Shown: piece after piece, positions 52,924 through 61,879 of the stretch
Position numbering within the stretch: the stretch's first letter is position 1
Layout: each line of letters opens with the position of its first letter
NCBI GenBank assembly: GCA_049324835.1
Contig: JBMOMT010000046.1
Coordinates: forward strand, 1-64,000
DNA length: 64,000 nt
Direction of reading: 5' to 3'
DNA from: JBMOMT01 sp049324835
GTDB lineage: Bacteria; Chloroflexota; Anaerolineae; CAYNKW01
The notes under the pieces: generated by a model
Database searches by the model: none
What the model saw: only the letters and a program-made list of their open reading frames with translations
What the model was told of the DNA's origin: nothing
Translations under genes and position numbers: made by a program

Positions 52924-53456
52924 ATATCTATCTTGCGGGCCTGATCGGCGCCGGCAAAACCACGCTGGGCCGGGAAATCGCCCATCGACTGGGCTGGCCT
53001 TTCGACGACCTGGACCCGGCCATGGAACGGCTGGCCGGCAAGGATTTCCGGCGCGTGGTGGCCGAAGATGGCTGGCTGGCCTTTCGCCAGTGGGAGTATC
53101 GCATCTGCAAGGGGTTCGCCCGCCTGGAGCGCACTGTCATCGCGCTGGGCGGCGGCACGGTGCGTTACGAGTGGAATCGCGATGCGCTGCGCGGCACGGG
53201 TGTGGTCATCCTGCTCACCGCCGATCTCGACGACCTGGCGGATCGCGTGCGGGCCAACGATCGGCCTCGCGTCAAGGCGGGCACGACGCTGGAAGAGGAC
53301 CTGGCCGAAATCTGGGCCACCCACCAAAAGCTGTACTATGATTTCGCCGACATCGTCTACCCAACCGGGCGCGGCAAATCCATCGCCCGGGAAGTAGACG
53401 AGCTGCTGGAAATCTTGAATCGAGATCATGCCATTGCCAGGGAGGAGAGACCATGA
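52920..53456 (+). CDS. shikimate-kinase-like P-loop kinase
   Basis: A 178-residue protein from ATG 52920. It shows Walker A GLIGAGKTT (7-15), FDDLDPAMERLAGKDFRRVV, ALGGGTVR and a LID-like RVRANDRPRVK, matching the AroK/gluconokinase-like fold and length. Shikimate kinase proper has an acid pair and an arginine set that are partly present. No other aromatic-synthesis gene is nearby, and it overlaps both neighbours by four bases within a methyltransferase operon. A kinase for a small hydroxylated catabolic intermediate is therefore as likely as shikimate. Confidence 0.75.
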   Translation: MNIYLAGLIGAGKTTLGREIAHRLGWPFDDLDPAMERLAGKDFRRVVAEDGWLAFRQWEYRICKGFARLERTVIALGGGTVRYEWNRDALRGTGVVILLTADLDDLADRVRANDRPRVKAGTTLEEDLAEIWATHQKLYYDFADIVYPTGRGKSIAREVDELLEILNRDHAIAREERP

Positions 53457-54907
53457 TCAGAGGCCACGATGTCGCCCGCATCACTCCCGGCCTGCGGGTG
53501 CTCGGCGACGAGCAAAAAACCCAGATTCACCAGGCCACGCTGGAGCTCTTGCGCCGGACAGGGGTCAAAATTATCGTGCCGGAGGTGCGCGAGATTTTGG
53601 CCCGGCGCGGCTGCTGGGTAGATGGCGAGCGGGTGCGTTTTCCGGCTCACGTGGTCGAATGGGCGGTGCGCGTCGCACCCAAACGGGTGGTGCTGTGTGA
53701 TCGCAACGGCGATCCGGCCATGCGCCTGGAGGGTCGCAACAGTTATTACGGCAGCGGCTCCGATACGCCATTCGTCATCGATGCTTACAGCGGCCAGCGG
53801 CGCACCGCCGTGCTGGCCGACGTGGTCAACGTGGCCCGGCTGGTGGACGCCCTGCCCAACATCGGCTTTTTGATGTGTATGGGCATCGCCTCCGACGTGA
53901 ACGAGGCCATCTCGGACCTGTATCACTTTCAGGCGATGGTCAGCCACACGGTCAAACCCATCGTCTACACCGCCTGGAGCCGCCAGAACCTGGAGGCCAT
54001 CATCGCGATGGCCGAAGCCGTGGCCGGCGGCGTCGAGGCGTTGCAGCGTAATCCCTTTTGCGCCCTGTACAGCGAGCCCATCGCGCCGCTGGTGCATGCC
54101 CGTGAAAGCTGCGAAAAACTGCTCACCATCTGCCAGAAGGGCCTGCCGGTGGTCTATACGCCGGGGCTCATCACCGGCGCCTCGTCGCCGGTGACGCGCG
54201 CCGGCGCCGTGGCCCAGGCCAACGCCGAACTGCTCAGCGGGCTGGTCATCGGCCAGAGCATCCGCGAGGGCGCGCCCATGATCGCTGGCGGCAGCGGCAT
54301 GATGACCATGGACATGTCGACCATGCTGGCTGCCTATGGCGCGCCGGAATTCATGCTCGATTGGTGCGCCCTGGCCGAGATGAGCCACTATTACGGCCTG
54401 CCCAACTTTGGTTTTGCCGGCGTCTCGGATGCCAAAACCTTCGACCAGCAGGCCGCCGCCGAGGGCGCGCTGTGGGTCATGCTGGCGGCGCAAGTGGGCG
54501 GCAACCTGATCCACGACGTGGGTTACATCGAATCGGGCCTGACGGCTTCTTACGAAATGCTGGTCACGATGGACGATTTCATCGGCCTGACCGGGCGTTT
54601 CATGGGTGGCATCGAGGTCAGCGACGAGACGCTGGCCCTGGACGTGATCGACCGTGTGGGCCCCGGCGGTCACTTTTTGGCCGAAAAACACACACTGCGC
54701 CATTTCCGCGAGAACTGGTATTCCCGGCTGATGGATCGCGACAGCCGCGAGGGTTGGGAAGCCAAGGGGCGCACCACGCTGGGTGATCGGGCCAGCGCCC
54801 GGGTGCGGCAGGTCCTGGAGAGCCACCAGCCGCCGCCGCTGGACGCGGCCGTGGCTGAAACGTTGGCGGCGATCATCCGCCGGGCCGAGGCGGCCACGAA
54901 AAGGTAA
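53453..54907 (+). CDS. MttB-family corrinoid methyltransferase, non-pyrrolysine (paralog 5)
   Basis: A 484-residue protein; ATG 53453 overlaps the kinase stop (ATGA). MttB signatures: QIHQATLELLRRTGVKI, QANAELLSGLVIGQSIREG, DETLALDVIDRVGPGGHF and KHTLRHFRENWYS. No in-frame amber codon. Closest by eye to paralog 4 in the C-terminal half. No corrinoid protein is encoded beside it, so it may use the one at 14378-15025. Confidence 0.9.
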   Translation: MIRGHDVARITPGLRVLGDEQKTQIHQATLELLRRTGVKIIVPEVREILARRGCWVDGERVRFPAHVVEWAVRVAPKRVVLCDRNGDPAMRLEGRNSYYGSGSDTPFVIDAYSGQRRTAVLADVVNVARLVDALPNIGFLMCMGIASDVNEAISDLYHFQAMVSHTVKPIVYTAWSRQNLEAIIAMAEAVAGGVEALQRNPFCALYSEPIAPLVHARESCEKLLTICQKGLPVVYTPGLITGASSPVTRAGAVAQANAELLSGLVIGQSIREGAPMIAGGSGMMTMDMSTMLAAYGAPEFMLDWCALAEMSHYYGLPNFGFAGVSDAKTFDQQAAAEGALWVMLAAQVGGNLIHDVGYIESGLTASYEMLVTMDDFIGLTGRFMGGIEVSDETLALDVIDRVGPGGHFLAEKHTLRHFRENWYSRLMDRDSREGWEAKGRTTLGDRASARVRQVLESHQPPPLDAAVAETLAAIIRRAEAATKR

Positions 54908-54965
54908 TATTAGAGCCTTACGAAGGTTTGTAACCTTTGCAAGGCTTCCCTGGCAGGAGGCAAAC

Positions 54966-56549
54966 ATGCTGGACATTTTGATCAAGAACGGCACGGTAGT
55001 CGATGGCAGCGGCGAGCCCGCCTTCCAGGCCGACGTGGGCGTGGCGGAGGGGCGCATCGCCGTGGTGGCGCGCCAGATCGCCCAGGAGGCCGCCCGCACG
55101 GTCGACGCCCGCGGGCTGCACGTGGCGCCGGGGTTCATCGACCCTCACACCCACTCGGATTTTCCGCTGCTGGCCGATCCGCGCGCCGAGAGCAAGATCC
55201 GCCAGGGCGTGACCACGGAGGTCATCGGCAACTGCGGCTTTTCGCCGGCCCCGCTGGCCGGCGCGGCGGTGGAAGAGATGAGCGCCAAGGCCAGGCCCTA
55301 TGGCGTGACGGTGGCCTGGCGCAGCATGGCCGAATACCTGGATCGGCTGCGGGCTCCGGGCACGGCGCTCAACGTGGTGCCGCTGCTGGGCCACAACACC
55401 GTGCGCGGCGCGGTGATGGGCTACGACGACGCCCAACCCACGCCGGAGCAGCAGGCGCAGATGGAACGCGTGGTGGAAGAGGCCATGCAGCAGGGCGCGC
55501 GTGGCCTCTCGACCGGCCTCTATTACCCGCCCGGTTATTACGCCCAGACCGGAGAGGTGATCGGCCTGGCGCGGGCGGCGGCGCGGCACGGCGGCATCTA
55601 TGCCAGCCACATTCGCAGCGAGAGTGACCTGTTGCTGGAGGCGGTGGCCGAGGCGGTCGAAATCGGCGAAAAGGCGGGCATCCGCGTCGAGATCGCCCAT
55701 CTCAAGCTGGAAAGCTACCGCAACTGGTTGAACATCGACCGCCTCATCACCCTGCTGGACGACGCCCAGGCGCGCGGGCTGCCGCTGGGCTGCGACCAGT
55801 ACCCCTACATCGCCTGCAGCACCTGGCTGGGGGCCATGCTGCCCTACTGGGCCCAGGCCGGCGGCTCCAAAGCCGTGGCGGCGCGGCTGCGCGATGCCCA
55901 GGTGCGGGCCGAACTGCGCCGCGACTGGCAGACCAACCGCGCCGAGTGGGACAACCGCACCGGCGTGCGCGAATGGTCCGACGTGGTCATTTCCGATTGC
56001 CCCGGCTGCCCAGAGATGCTGGGCAAAAACCTGGCCGAGATCGCCGGCGCCCGGAGCCAGGACCCGCTGGACACTGCCTTTGATCTGATCGTCGCCAGCG
56101 AGGGGCTGGCGTCGGCGGTGTGGTTCACCCAGTTGGAGGAGAACGTGCGGGCCATCATGCGCCACCCGCTGGTGGCCGTGGGCAGCGATGGCTCGTCGCT
56201 CCGGCCGGAGGGAGTGCTGGGCGCGCGTAAGGTGCACCCGCGCAGTTATGGCACTTTTCCCCGCGTGCTGGGCCGTTACGTGCGCCAGGAAAAGGTGCTC
56301 ACACTGGAGGAGGCGGTGAAAAAGATGACCTCGGTCACGGCGGAGCGTTTTGGCCTGACCGGCCGGGGTATCATCCGCGAGGGGGCGTGGGCCGATCTGG
56401 TGCTGTTCGACGCCGGGACGGTCATCGACCGGGCCACCTTCACCGAGCCGCACCAGTATCCGGCGGGCATCCCGACCGTCATCGTCAACGGCCAGATGGT
56501 CATCGACCGCGGTGAACACAGCGGCGTCCTGCCGGGCCGGCTGCTCTAG
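54966..56549 (+). CDS. D-aminoacylase-type amidohydrolase (copy 1)
   Basis: A 527-residue protein from ATG 54966 with GGAGG five to six bases upstream. Amidohydrolase-superfamily metal motifs: APGFIDPHTHSDFPLLADP, TTEVIGNCGFSPAPLAG, ARGLSTGLYYPPGYYAQTGE, YASHIRSESDLLLEA, RVEIAHLKLE and VGSDGSSL. Length and motifs match N-acyl-D-amino-acid deacylases (and the related dihydroorotase-like hydrolases). Likely releases an amino acid from an N-acyl form. It sits between an MttB paralog and an MDR dehydrogenase, and a second copy lies at the far end of the transporter genes. Confidence 0.88.
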   Translation: MLDILIKNGTVVDGSGEPAFQADVGVAEGRIAVVARQIAQEAARTVDARGLHVAPGFIDPHTHSDFPLLADPRAESKIRQGVTTEVIGNCGFSPAPLAGAAVEEMSAKARPYGVTVAWRSMAEYLDRLRAPGTALNVVPLLGHNTVRGAVMGYDDAQPTPEQQAQMERVVEEAMQQGARGLSTGLYYPPGYYAQTGEVIGLARAAARHGGIYASHIRSESDLLLEAVAEAVEIGEKAGIRVEIAHLKLESYRNWLNIDRLITLLDDAQARGLPLGCDQYPYIACSTWLGAMLPYWAQAGGSKAVAARLRDAQVRAELRRDWQTNRAEWDNRTGVREWSDVVISDCPGCPEMLGKNLAEIAGARSQDPLDTAFDLIVASEGLASAVWFTQLEENVRAIMRHPLVAVGSDGSSLRPEGVLGARKVHPRSYGTFPRVLGRYVRQEKVLTLEEAVKKMTSVTAERFGLTGRGIIREGAWADLVLFDAGTVIDRATFTEPHQYPAGIPTVIVNGQMVIDRGEHSGVLPGRLL

Positions 56550-56559
56550 AGAGGGGATC

Positions 56560-57525
56560 ATGAGGGCGACGTATGTGTCACAACCGGGCAGCATCGGCCT
56601 GGTCGAGGTTGAAAAACCCAGGATGCAGCCGGGCCGTGTGCTGGTCTCGCGGCAGGTGATCTCGTTGTGCGGCAGCGATCTGCACTGTGTCTACTATAGC
56701 CCGCCGGACGACTATCCGCTGCCGGTGGGCGTCTCGGGCCACGAATACGTGGGCATCGTCGAGAAAAGTGATCAGGATCGATTTCGACCGGGAGACCGGG
56801 TGCTGGTTCACGTTGCAGATCTGACGGGCCTGGCCGATTACCGCCTGACCCGGCCCGACGACCTGATCCCACTGCCGGACGAGGGCGACCCGGAGCATCT
56901 GGTGATGGCCCAGCCGCTGGGCACGGTGTTGTGGGCCTGCACTCGCCTGGAGAACATCATCGGCCAGGATGCGGTGGTGCTGGGGCAGGGGGCGCTGGGT
57001 TTGCTGTTCGACTGGTTCTTGCGCCGGTTGGGCGCCCGGCGGGTCATCGGCATCGATCTGGAGCCGGCGCGGCTGGCGGTGGCGCCGCGCATGGGCGCCA
57101 CACACACGGTCGATGCCCGCCAGGATGACCCCAGGGTAGCGGTGCGCGATCTGACGCACGGGCAGATGGCGGATGTGGTGGTGGAGGCGGCGGGCGAGCT
57201 GGAAACCATCAACCTGGCGCCCAAACTGGCCAGGGAGCGTGGTCAGTTGTTGTTTTTTGGCATTCCACGAGGGCCGGAGACGTTCCCGTTCGACTATTAC
57301 GACTTTTTCCGGCATTATCTGCGGGTCATCAGCTCCTCCGGGGCGGATCTGGTGCCGGGTTTGCGGCGCACCTACGAACTGGCCGTCGATATCATCCGGC
57401 GGGGTGAGATCGATGTTGCACCGCTGATCAGCCATCGGCTGCCTTTTACCGAGGCCGGGGTGCAGCGGGCGTTTCGCCTGGCCCACAACCGTGAGGATGA
57501 CGCCGTGCGGGTGTTGATCTGCTGA
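56560..57525 (+). CDS. MDR-family zinc-type dehydrogenase
   Basis: A 321-residue protein from ATG 56560 with GAGGGG upstream, ten bases after the amidohydrolase stop. The catalytic zinc site is visible as LCGSDLH and VGVSGHEYVG; the nucleotide fold contains VVLGQGALGLLFDWFLRR and IGIDLEPARLA. The lobe with four cysteines for structural zinc is missing, and the chain is about 20-30 residues shorter than typical members, as in some sugar or threonine dehydrogenase relatives. Probably oxidises an alcohol produced during catabolism in this operon. Confidence 0.85.
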   Translation: MRATYVSQPGSIGLVEVEKPRMQPGRVLVSRQVISLCGSDLHCVYYSPPDDYPLPVGVSGHEYVGIVEKSDQDRFRPGDRVLVHVADLTGLADYRLTRPDDLIPLPDEGDPEHLVMAQPLGTVLWACTRLENIIGQDAVVLGQGALGLLFDWFLRRLGARRVIGIDLEPARLAVAPRMGATHTVDARQDDPRVAVRDLTHGQMADVVVEAAGELETINLAPKLARERGQLLFFGIPRGPETFPFDYYDFFRHYLRVISSSGADLVPGLRRTYELAVDIIRRGEIDVAPLISHRLPFTEAGVQRAFRLAHNREDDAVRVLIC

Positions 57526-57538
57526 GTGGCTGAAGAGC

Positions 57539-57567
57539 TTGACAAAGTCAGGAGCCTGATATATAGT
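57539..57567 (+). promoter_or_regulatory. promoter of the oligopeptide transporter genes
   Basis: TTGACA (57539-57544), 17 nt, TATAGT (57562-57567), placed inside the terminator hairpin of the upstream unit. Confidence 0.55.
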
Positions 57568-57584
57568 ATAGCCTGGCTCCTTTT
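57550..57584 (+). terminator. terminator of the dehydrogenase transcription unit
   Basis: AGGAGCC (57550-57556) pairs with GGCTCCT (57575-57581), followed by TTTT. The loop contains the -10 of the next promoter, so read-through RNA folds the hairpin but new transcripts starting near 57574 cannot. Confidence 0.6.
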
Positions 57585-57722
57585 CCTGCTGCTTGCGGTA
57601 ACTCCGACCGGGCGCATCTCATCTGGCCGCTCCGATTGATTTCCAGTGCCCGCTTCTGCCTCCTGGTGTGAGACGTTTTTTCCAATAGAGCAACTGCTCA
57701 GGCACGAGTTGTTGTGTCTTTT

Positions 57723-57775
57723 TCAGGCGATGCCAGCTCGAACCGGCCTGGTCTGGTATGGGGCATCGCGCCTGA
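57723..57775 (+). ncRNA. structured leader element before the oligopeptide-binding protein
   Basis: TCAGGC-GATGCC (57723-57734) pairs fully with GGCATC-(GC)-GCCTGA (57762-57775), a 12-bp stem with a 2-nt bulge and a 27-nt apical part that can form a further CCAG/CTGG pairing. It lies in a leader of about 335 nt. No known riboswitch signature was recognised. The rest of 57585-57911 holds no gene. Confidence 0.4.
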
Positions 57776-57911
57776 GCGGCTGGCTGCACGATTCTTGAGC
57801 GCCGGTCGTCATTGGGGCCGGAAAGGAGGAAGTGTATCATACGATTGCGCTGCTCTGCGTTCAACATAGTTGGGTTTTGAGCCTATTTTGTGACAAAGAA
57901 GGAGAAGCAAG

Positions 57912-59684
57912 ATGACTAGCAAACGCACTTGGATTTGTAAGATGGTGCTTGTGGCGGCATCCCTTTCGCTGGTGCTGACCGCGTGCGCCACGCCGACGCC
58001 CGAAGTCGTTGAGAAGGTTGTCGAAAAAGTGGTGACGCAGGTGGTCAAGGAAACCGTCAAAGAGACGGTCATCGTCGAGGGCACACCGCAGGTGGTGGAA
58101 AAAGAGATCACCAAGGTCGTCGAGAAAGAGGTGGTGGTCACTGCTACCCCGGCCCCGAAAGGCGACGTGACGCTGGTGGTGGCCGCAGCCAACCAGTACG
58201 GCGAGACCTTTGACATTTTTAATACTGCCACCACCATGGCCCCCCACGTCATGATCTACGAGCCGCTGGTGACGGTGGACTATAACTACGAGTTTCAGCC
58301 TGGCCTGGCCGAAAGCTGGGAGATTTCGGAAGATGGCCTGACGTGGACCTTTTACCTGCAAAAGGGTGTCACGTTCCACGACGGCAGCGCCTTCAATGCC
58401 GATGTGGTCAAATGGTGGCTGGAAGGCATGCTGACCGGCGTCAACTCGTACATGTTTGAGTCGATGACGGAAGCCACAGTTGTCGACGATTACACCATTA
58501 ACCTGACCTTTTCGGCGCCGTTCCCCAACCTGCTCTACAACCTGTCCACCTCTTTTAGCGGCATCATGAGCCAAGAGGCCTACGAAAAATACGGCGAAGA
58601 GTATGGCCTCAAGTACGCCGTGGGCACCGGGCCGTTCATGCTCGAAGAGTGGGTGCAGAACGATCACCTCACCCTGGTCAAAAACCCGGACTATAACTGG
58701 GCTCCCAAATGGACCGGCCACAGCGGCCCGGCCCAGGTGGACAAGATCATCTACCGCATCATTCCCGAAGACGCCACGCGGGCCATCGAGTTGCAGGCCG
58801 GCAACGTTCACATCCTTTTGGACGCTCCCTCGCCGCGTGAGTTGCCGCAATACCAGAACAACCCGGATTATCTGTACTTGCAGAGCTCCGACGCCACCAT
58901 CCAGTTCATCGGCATGAAAGTGGATCATCCCTTCTTTGCCGATCTGCGGACGCGCCAGGCCGTGGGGTATGCCATCGATCGTGACCTGATCGTCGAGACC
59001 GTTTACCAGGGCATTGGCCGGGCCACCAACACGTATCTTTCGGTCGAACTGGGTGGCGACAAGGGTGTGTCCAAATTTGCCCCGAGCTACGATCTCGAGA
59101 TGGCCAAATCGCTGCTGGCCGAGGTCGGCTGGGTGATGGGCGACGACGGCGTGCTGGTGGCCGAGAGTGTGGCAGGCGTCGAGGCCGGCACCAAGTTCGA
59201 AGTGAGCTACTGGACCTACCAGGAGGACGAATTCAAGCGCCTGGCCGAGGTCACCCAAAAGATGCTGGCCGATGTGGGCATCAAGGCCGAGATCCAGCTC
59301 ATGGACAACCCCACCTACAGCGCGGCCCTCAAGGGCACCGAAACCGAGCTCATCCTGCGCCAGTATGGTTGGGACAACAACGACATCCTGGAGTGGTTCC
59401 ACCACGGCAAGTACCTGCCCTATCCCAACTACCTGGGCGTCAACGACCCCGAGTTCGACGCTGCCCTGGACGAGGCCAACTTTAACACGCCCACCTGGGC
59501 CGAGCGCGACGCCAAGTACGTCGACATCCACAAGTACCTGATCGAAACCTGGTACCCCTGGGCGCCTGTCCGCCAGCGCAGCGATGTGTTCATCGCGCGC
59601 TCGGTGGTCAAGAGCCTCAAACCGATCCCTCTGCGGGGGACGAGCGCCACCGTCGTCTGGACGCAGATCTATGTCGAGCAGTAG
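57912..59684 (+). CDS. family 5 oligopeptide/nickel-type binding lipoprotein
   Basis: A 590-residue protein from ATG 57912 with AAGGAG upstream. Lipobox LVLTAC (Cys25) then a highly charged repeat linker (about 30-77; EVVEKVVEKVVTQVVKET, VEKEITKVVEKEVVV), probably a coiled spacer holding the domain off the membrane. The SBP_bac_5 fold follows: MIYEPLVTVDYNYEFQPGLA, GLTWTFYLQKGVTFHDGSAF, YAVGTGPFMLEEW, RTRQAVGYAIDRDLIVETVY. It captures a peptide-like or other substrate for the two permeases downstream. Ligand unknown; the flanking D-aminoacylases suggest acylated amino acids or small peptides. Confidence 0.92.
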   Translation: MTSKRTWICKMVLVAASLSLVLTACATPTPEVVEKVVEKVVTQVVKETVKETVIVEGTPQVVEKEITKVVEKEVVVTATPAPKGDVTLVVAAANQYGETFDIFNTATTMAPHVMIYEPLVTVDYNYEFQPGLAESWEISEDGLTWTFYLQKGVTFHDGSAFNADVVKWWLEGMLTGVNSYMFESMTEATVVDDYTINLTFSAPFPNLLYNLSTSFSGIMSQEAYEKYGEEYGLKYAVGTGPFMLEEWVQNDHLTLVKNPDYNWAPKWTGHSGPAQVDKIIYRIIPEDATRAIELQAGNVHILLDAPSPRELPQYQNNPDYLYLQSSDATIQFIGMKVDHPFFADLRTRQAVGYAIDRDLIVETVYQGIGRATNTYLSVELGGDKGVSKFAPSYDLEMAKSLLAEVGWVMGDDGVLVAESVAGVEAGTKFEVSYWTYQEDEFKRLAEVTQKMLADVGIKAEIQLMDNPTYSAALKGTETELILRQYGWDNNDILEWFHHGKYLPYPNYLGVNDPEFDAALDEANFNTPTWAERDAKYVDIHKYLIETWYPWAPVRQRSDVFIARSVVKSLKPIPLRGTSATVVWTQIYVEQ

Positions 59685-59700
59685 TTAGTCCTGGAAACAG

Positions 59701-59728
59701 TAGGGGCGCGTCTTTGGGCGCGCCCCTA
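59701..59728. repeat. 10-bp perfect hairpin between binding protein and permease genes
   Basis: TAGGGGCGCG (59701-59710) and CGCGCCCCTA (59719-59728) around an 8-nt loop, no T-run. Such hairpins after binding-protein genes often protect the upstream mRNA and lower permease expression. Confidence 0.65.
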
Positions 59729-59741
59729 TCAGGGAGCGACT

Positions 59742-60659
59742 ATGACGGCTTATCTCATCAAGCGTTTTTTGCTGGCCATCCCCGTCCTTTTTGTGACGGC
59801 TTTTCTCGTCTTTTTGGCGCTGCATCTCTCGCCCGGCGACCCGGTAGATGTGATCGTCGGGCCCATTGCGCCCGAGCACGTTCGGGAGCGGGTGCGGGCC
59901 CAGTTGGGGCTGGATGAGCCGCTGCCGGTGCAATTTGTCATCTATATGAGCAATGTCCTGCGCGGCGATCTGGGCCAGTCGATCTTGAACAAACAGCCGG
60001 TGGCAGAGCTGATCGTACAAAAACTGCCTGTCACGGCCGAGCTGGGGCTGGCCGCCTTTTTGGTAGCCTATTCTTTATCTCTCCCCTTGGGCACGATTGC
60101 AGCCCTGAATCGTAACTCTTTTTTCGACTGGTTCTCGATGGTGCTGGCGCTGATTGGGGTCTCGATGCCCGGCTTCTGGCTGGGCCTGATCCTGACCTAT
60201 GTTTTCGCCGTGAACCTGAAATGGCTGCCGCCCACTGGCCACGAGGGCTTGAAATATCTGATCCTGCCCGCCCTGGCGCTGGGCCTGCCCCGCGTGGGGC
60301 GCATCGCGCGCATCACCCGCTCCAGCCTGCTGGAGGTCGTCGATCAGGATTACATCCGCACCGCCCGGGCCAAAGGGCTGGGCGAGCGGGCGGTGGTGCT
60401 GCGCCACGCCATGCGTAACTCGCTCATCCCCATCATCTCGCTGATGGGCCTCGACCTGGGTTACATCGTGGGTGGGGCGGTGGTCATCGAGAGTGTGTTT
60501 GCCCGCACCGGCGTGGGCGATTTGATGCTGCGGGCCATCTATTCGCGCGATTTCCCTGTTTTGCAGGGCTGCATGTTTGTGCTGGCGCTGGCCATCATTC
60601 TGAGTAACATCGTCGCCGACCTGGCTTACGTGATCGTCGATCCACGCATCCGGCATTAG
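59742..60659 (+). CDS. DppB-type ABC permease
   Basis: A 305-residue protein from ATG 59742. Six membrane segments; N-terminal LIKRFLLAIPVLFVTAFLVF and the long periplasmic loop LSPGDPVDVIVG are typical of DppB/OppB, and the ATPase-docking EAA loop reads DYIRTARAKGLGERAVVLRH. Works with the DppC-like protein and the binding protein. No DppD/DppF ATPase is in the window, so these must be encoded elsewhere. Confidence 0.93.
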   Translation: MTAYLIKRFLLAIPVLFVTAFLVFLALHLSPGDPVDVIVGPIAPEHVRERVRAQLGLDEPLPVQFVIYMSNVLRGDLGQSILNKQPVAELIVQKLPVTAELGLAAFLVAYSLSLPLGTIAALNRNSFFDWFSMVLALIGVSMPGFWLGLILTYVFAVNLKWLPPTGHEGLKYLILPALALGLPRVGRIARITRSSLLEVVDQDYIRTARAKGLGERAVVLRHAMRNSLIPIISLMGLDLGYIVGGAVVIESVFARTGVGDLMLRAIYSRDFPVLQGCMFVLALAIILSNIVADLAYVIVDPRIRH

Positions 60660-60676
60660 CGGCAGGAGACCGCGCT

Positions 60677-61582
60677 ATGGAACAGGTTCAAGAAACACCC
60701 AAGTCAGCCATGATTTCCGAATCGGAAGAGATGTTTCATCGCGGCAAACAGGTGAGTGTCTGGGCGCGCCTGCGGCGCAGCCCCGGCGCCATGATCGGCC
60801 TGGTGTTGCTCCTGCTGCTGTTGTTCACCGCAGCGGCGGCAAACGTGATCGCATCTCAGGGCATCGACGAGCAAGACCTGCGCAAGGGCTTGCTCCCGCC
60901 GGGTGACGAGTTTCCCCTGGGCAGCGACGAGTTTGGCCGCGATATGCTCAGCCGCATCATCCACGGCTCGCGGGTTTCGCTGCAGGTGGGCATCATTGCC
61001 ACCGCCATTTCGGCGGTGGTGGGCATCAGCCTGGGGGCCATCGCCGGTTACTTTGGCGGCCGCATCGATTACCTCATCCAGGGCATGGTGGATATTAGCT
61101 GGGCCTTTCCCACCGTGCTGATGGCCATCTTTCTCATCGCCGTGCTGGGGCCGGGGCTGGTCAACGTGATGATCGCCGTGGGGTTGGTCTATTGGGGCGG
61201 CTTTGCGCGGGTGGTGCGCGGCCAGGTGCTTTCGCTGCGCGAGTGGGAATTTGTCACCGCCGCGCGGGCCATCGGCGCCCGCGACCTGCGCATCATGTTC
61301 CGCCACATCGTGCCCAACATTCTCTCGCCGGTGATCGTCATGGCCACGCTGATGATGGGCGACGCCATTCTCATCGAGGCCACGCTGAGCTTTTTGGGCA
61401 TGGGCGCCCAGCCGCCCATCCCCAGTTGGGGCTCTATCCTGGCCAGCGGGCGGGCCTATCTGGTGCTGGCCCCCTGGGTGACCATGTTCCCCGGCGTGGC
61501 CATCATGCTCACCGTGCTGGGTTTCAACCTGCTGGGCGACGGCCTGCGCGACGCCCTCGATCCGCGGCTCAAGAATCGATAA
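60677..61582 (+). CDS. DppC-type ABC permease
   Basis: A 301-residue protein from ATG 60677 (GCAGGAG upstream), 17 bases after the DppB-like gene. N-terminal cytoplasmic part of about 30 residues, then GAMIGLVLLLLLLFTAAAA as the first membrane segment, the DppC-typical FPLGSDEFGRDMLSRIIHGS and the EAA loop EWEFVTAARAIGARDLRIMF. It forms the membrane channel with the DppB-like protein. Confidence 0.93.
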   Translation: MEQVQETPKSAMISESEEMFHRGKQVSVWARLRRSPGAMIGLVLLLLLLFTAAAANVIASQGIDEQDLRKGLLPPGDEFPLGSDEFGRDMLSRIIHGSRVSLQVGIIATAISAVVGISLGAIAGYFGGRIDYLIQGMVDISWAFPTVLMAIFLIAVLGPGLVNVMIAVGLVYWGGFARVVRGQVLSLREWEFVTAARAIGARDLRIMFRHIVPNILSPVIVMATLMMGDAILIEATLSFLGMGAQPPIPSWGSILASGRAYLVLAPWVTMFPGVAIMLTVLGFNLLGDGLRDALDPRLKNR

Positions 61583-61657
61583 TGCCGTTCCTGCGTCGCC
61601 AGCCGACTCGATGGCGAGTTGTAGCCAATCGGACGGCGCGGGCGTTCATTTTTTTTG

Positions 61658-61689
61658 CAACAAGGTCGCCGCTAATGGCGGCCTTGTTG
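61658..61689. repeat. 13-bp hairpin after the permease genes
   Basis: CAACAAGGTCGCC (61658-61670) and GGCGGCCTTGTTG (61677-61689) pair with one G-U pair. The T-run lies before, not after, the stem on the plus strand, so it is not a standard terminator. Confidence 0.5.
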
Positions 61690-61720
61690 TGTGGAGAGGC
61701 TATCGTGTTGAAAGAGCGAT

Positions 61721-61879
61721 GGGATTGGGTAACTGCTCACCCTCCCGCAGGCTCTTGTAGGGGCTGTGTGCCTACACTGCCGCAATGTGTCGATTCGCCA
61801 GCGTCCAGTCGGCTAGATTGTGGGACAGGATGAACGATTTTAGCCTGCGGGAGGGTAGGCTGAGCAGTTACGGGGTTGG
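61721..61879. mobile_element. MITE-like element A, copy 2, with degenerate 8-bp duplication
   Basis: The 143-bp element (61729-61871) has the same ends as copy 1 (GTAACTGCTCACCCTCCCGC; right end ...TGAGCAGTTAC with the same five-base insertion in the right arm). Flanks are GGGATTGG (61721-61728) and GGGGTTGG (61872-61879), an 8-bp duplication with one transition. The interior differs from copy 1 by loss of the GGCACGGCATGCC palindrome and several substitutions. It separates the permease genes from amidohydrolase copy 2. Confidence 0.85.

Noticed and set aside
57861..59531. 556-residue antisense frame over the oligopeptide-binding protein
   Set aside because: Shadow of a gene with complete SBP_bac_5 motifs.
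61658..61689. Intrinsic terminator after the DppC-like gene
   Set aside because: The stem is strong but the T-run precedes it on the plus strand and no T-run follows on either strand.
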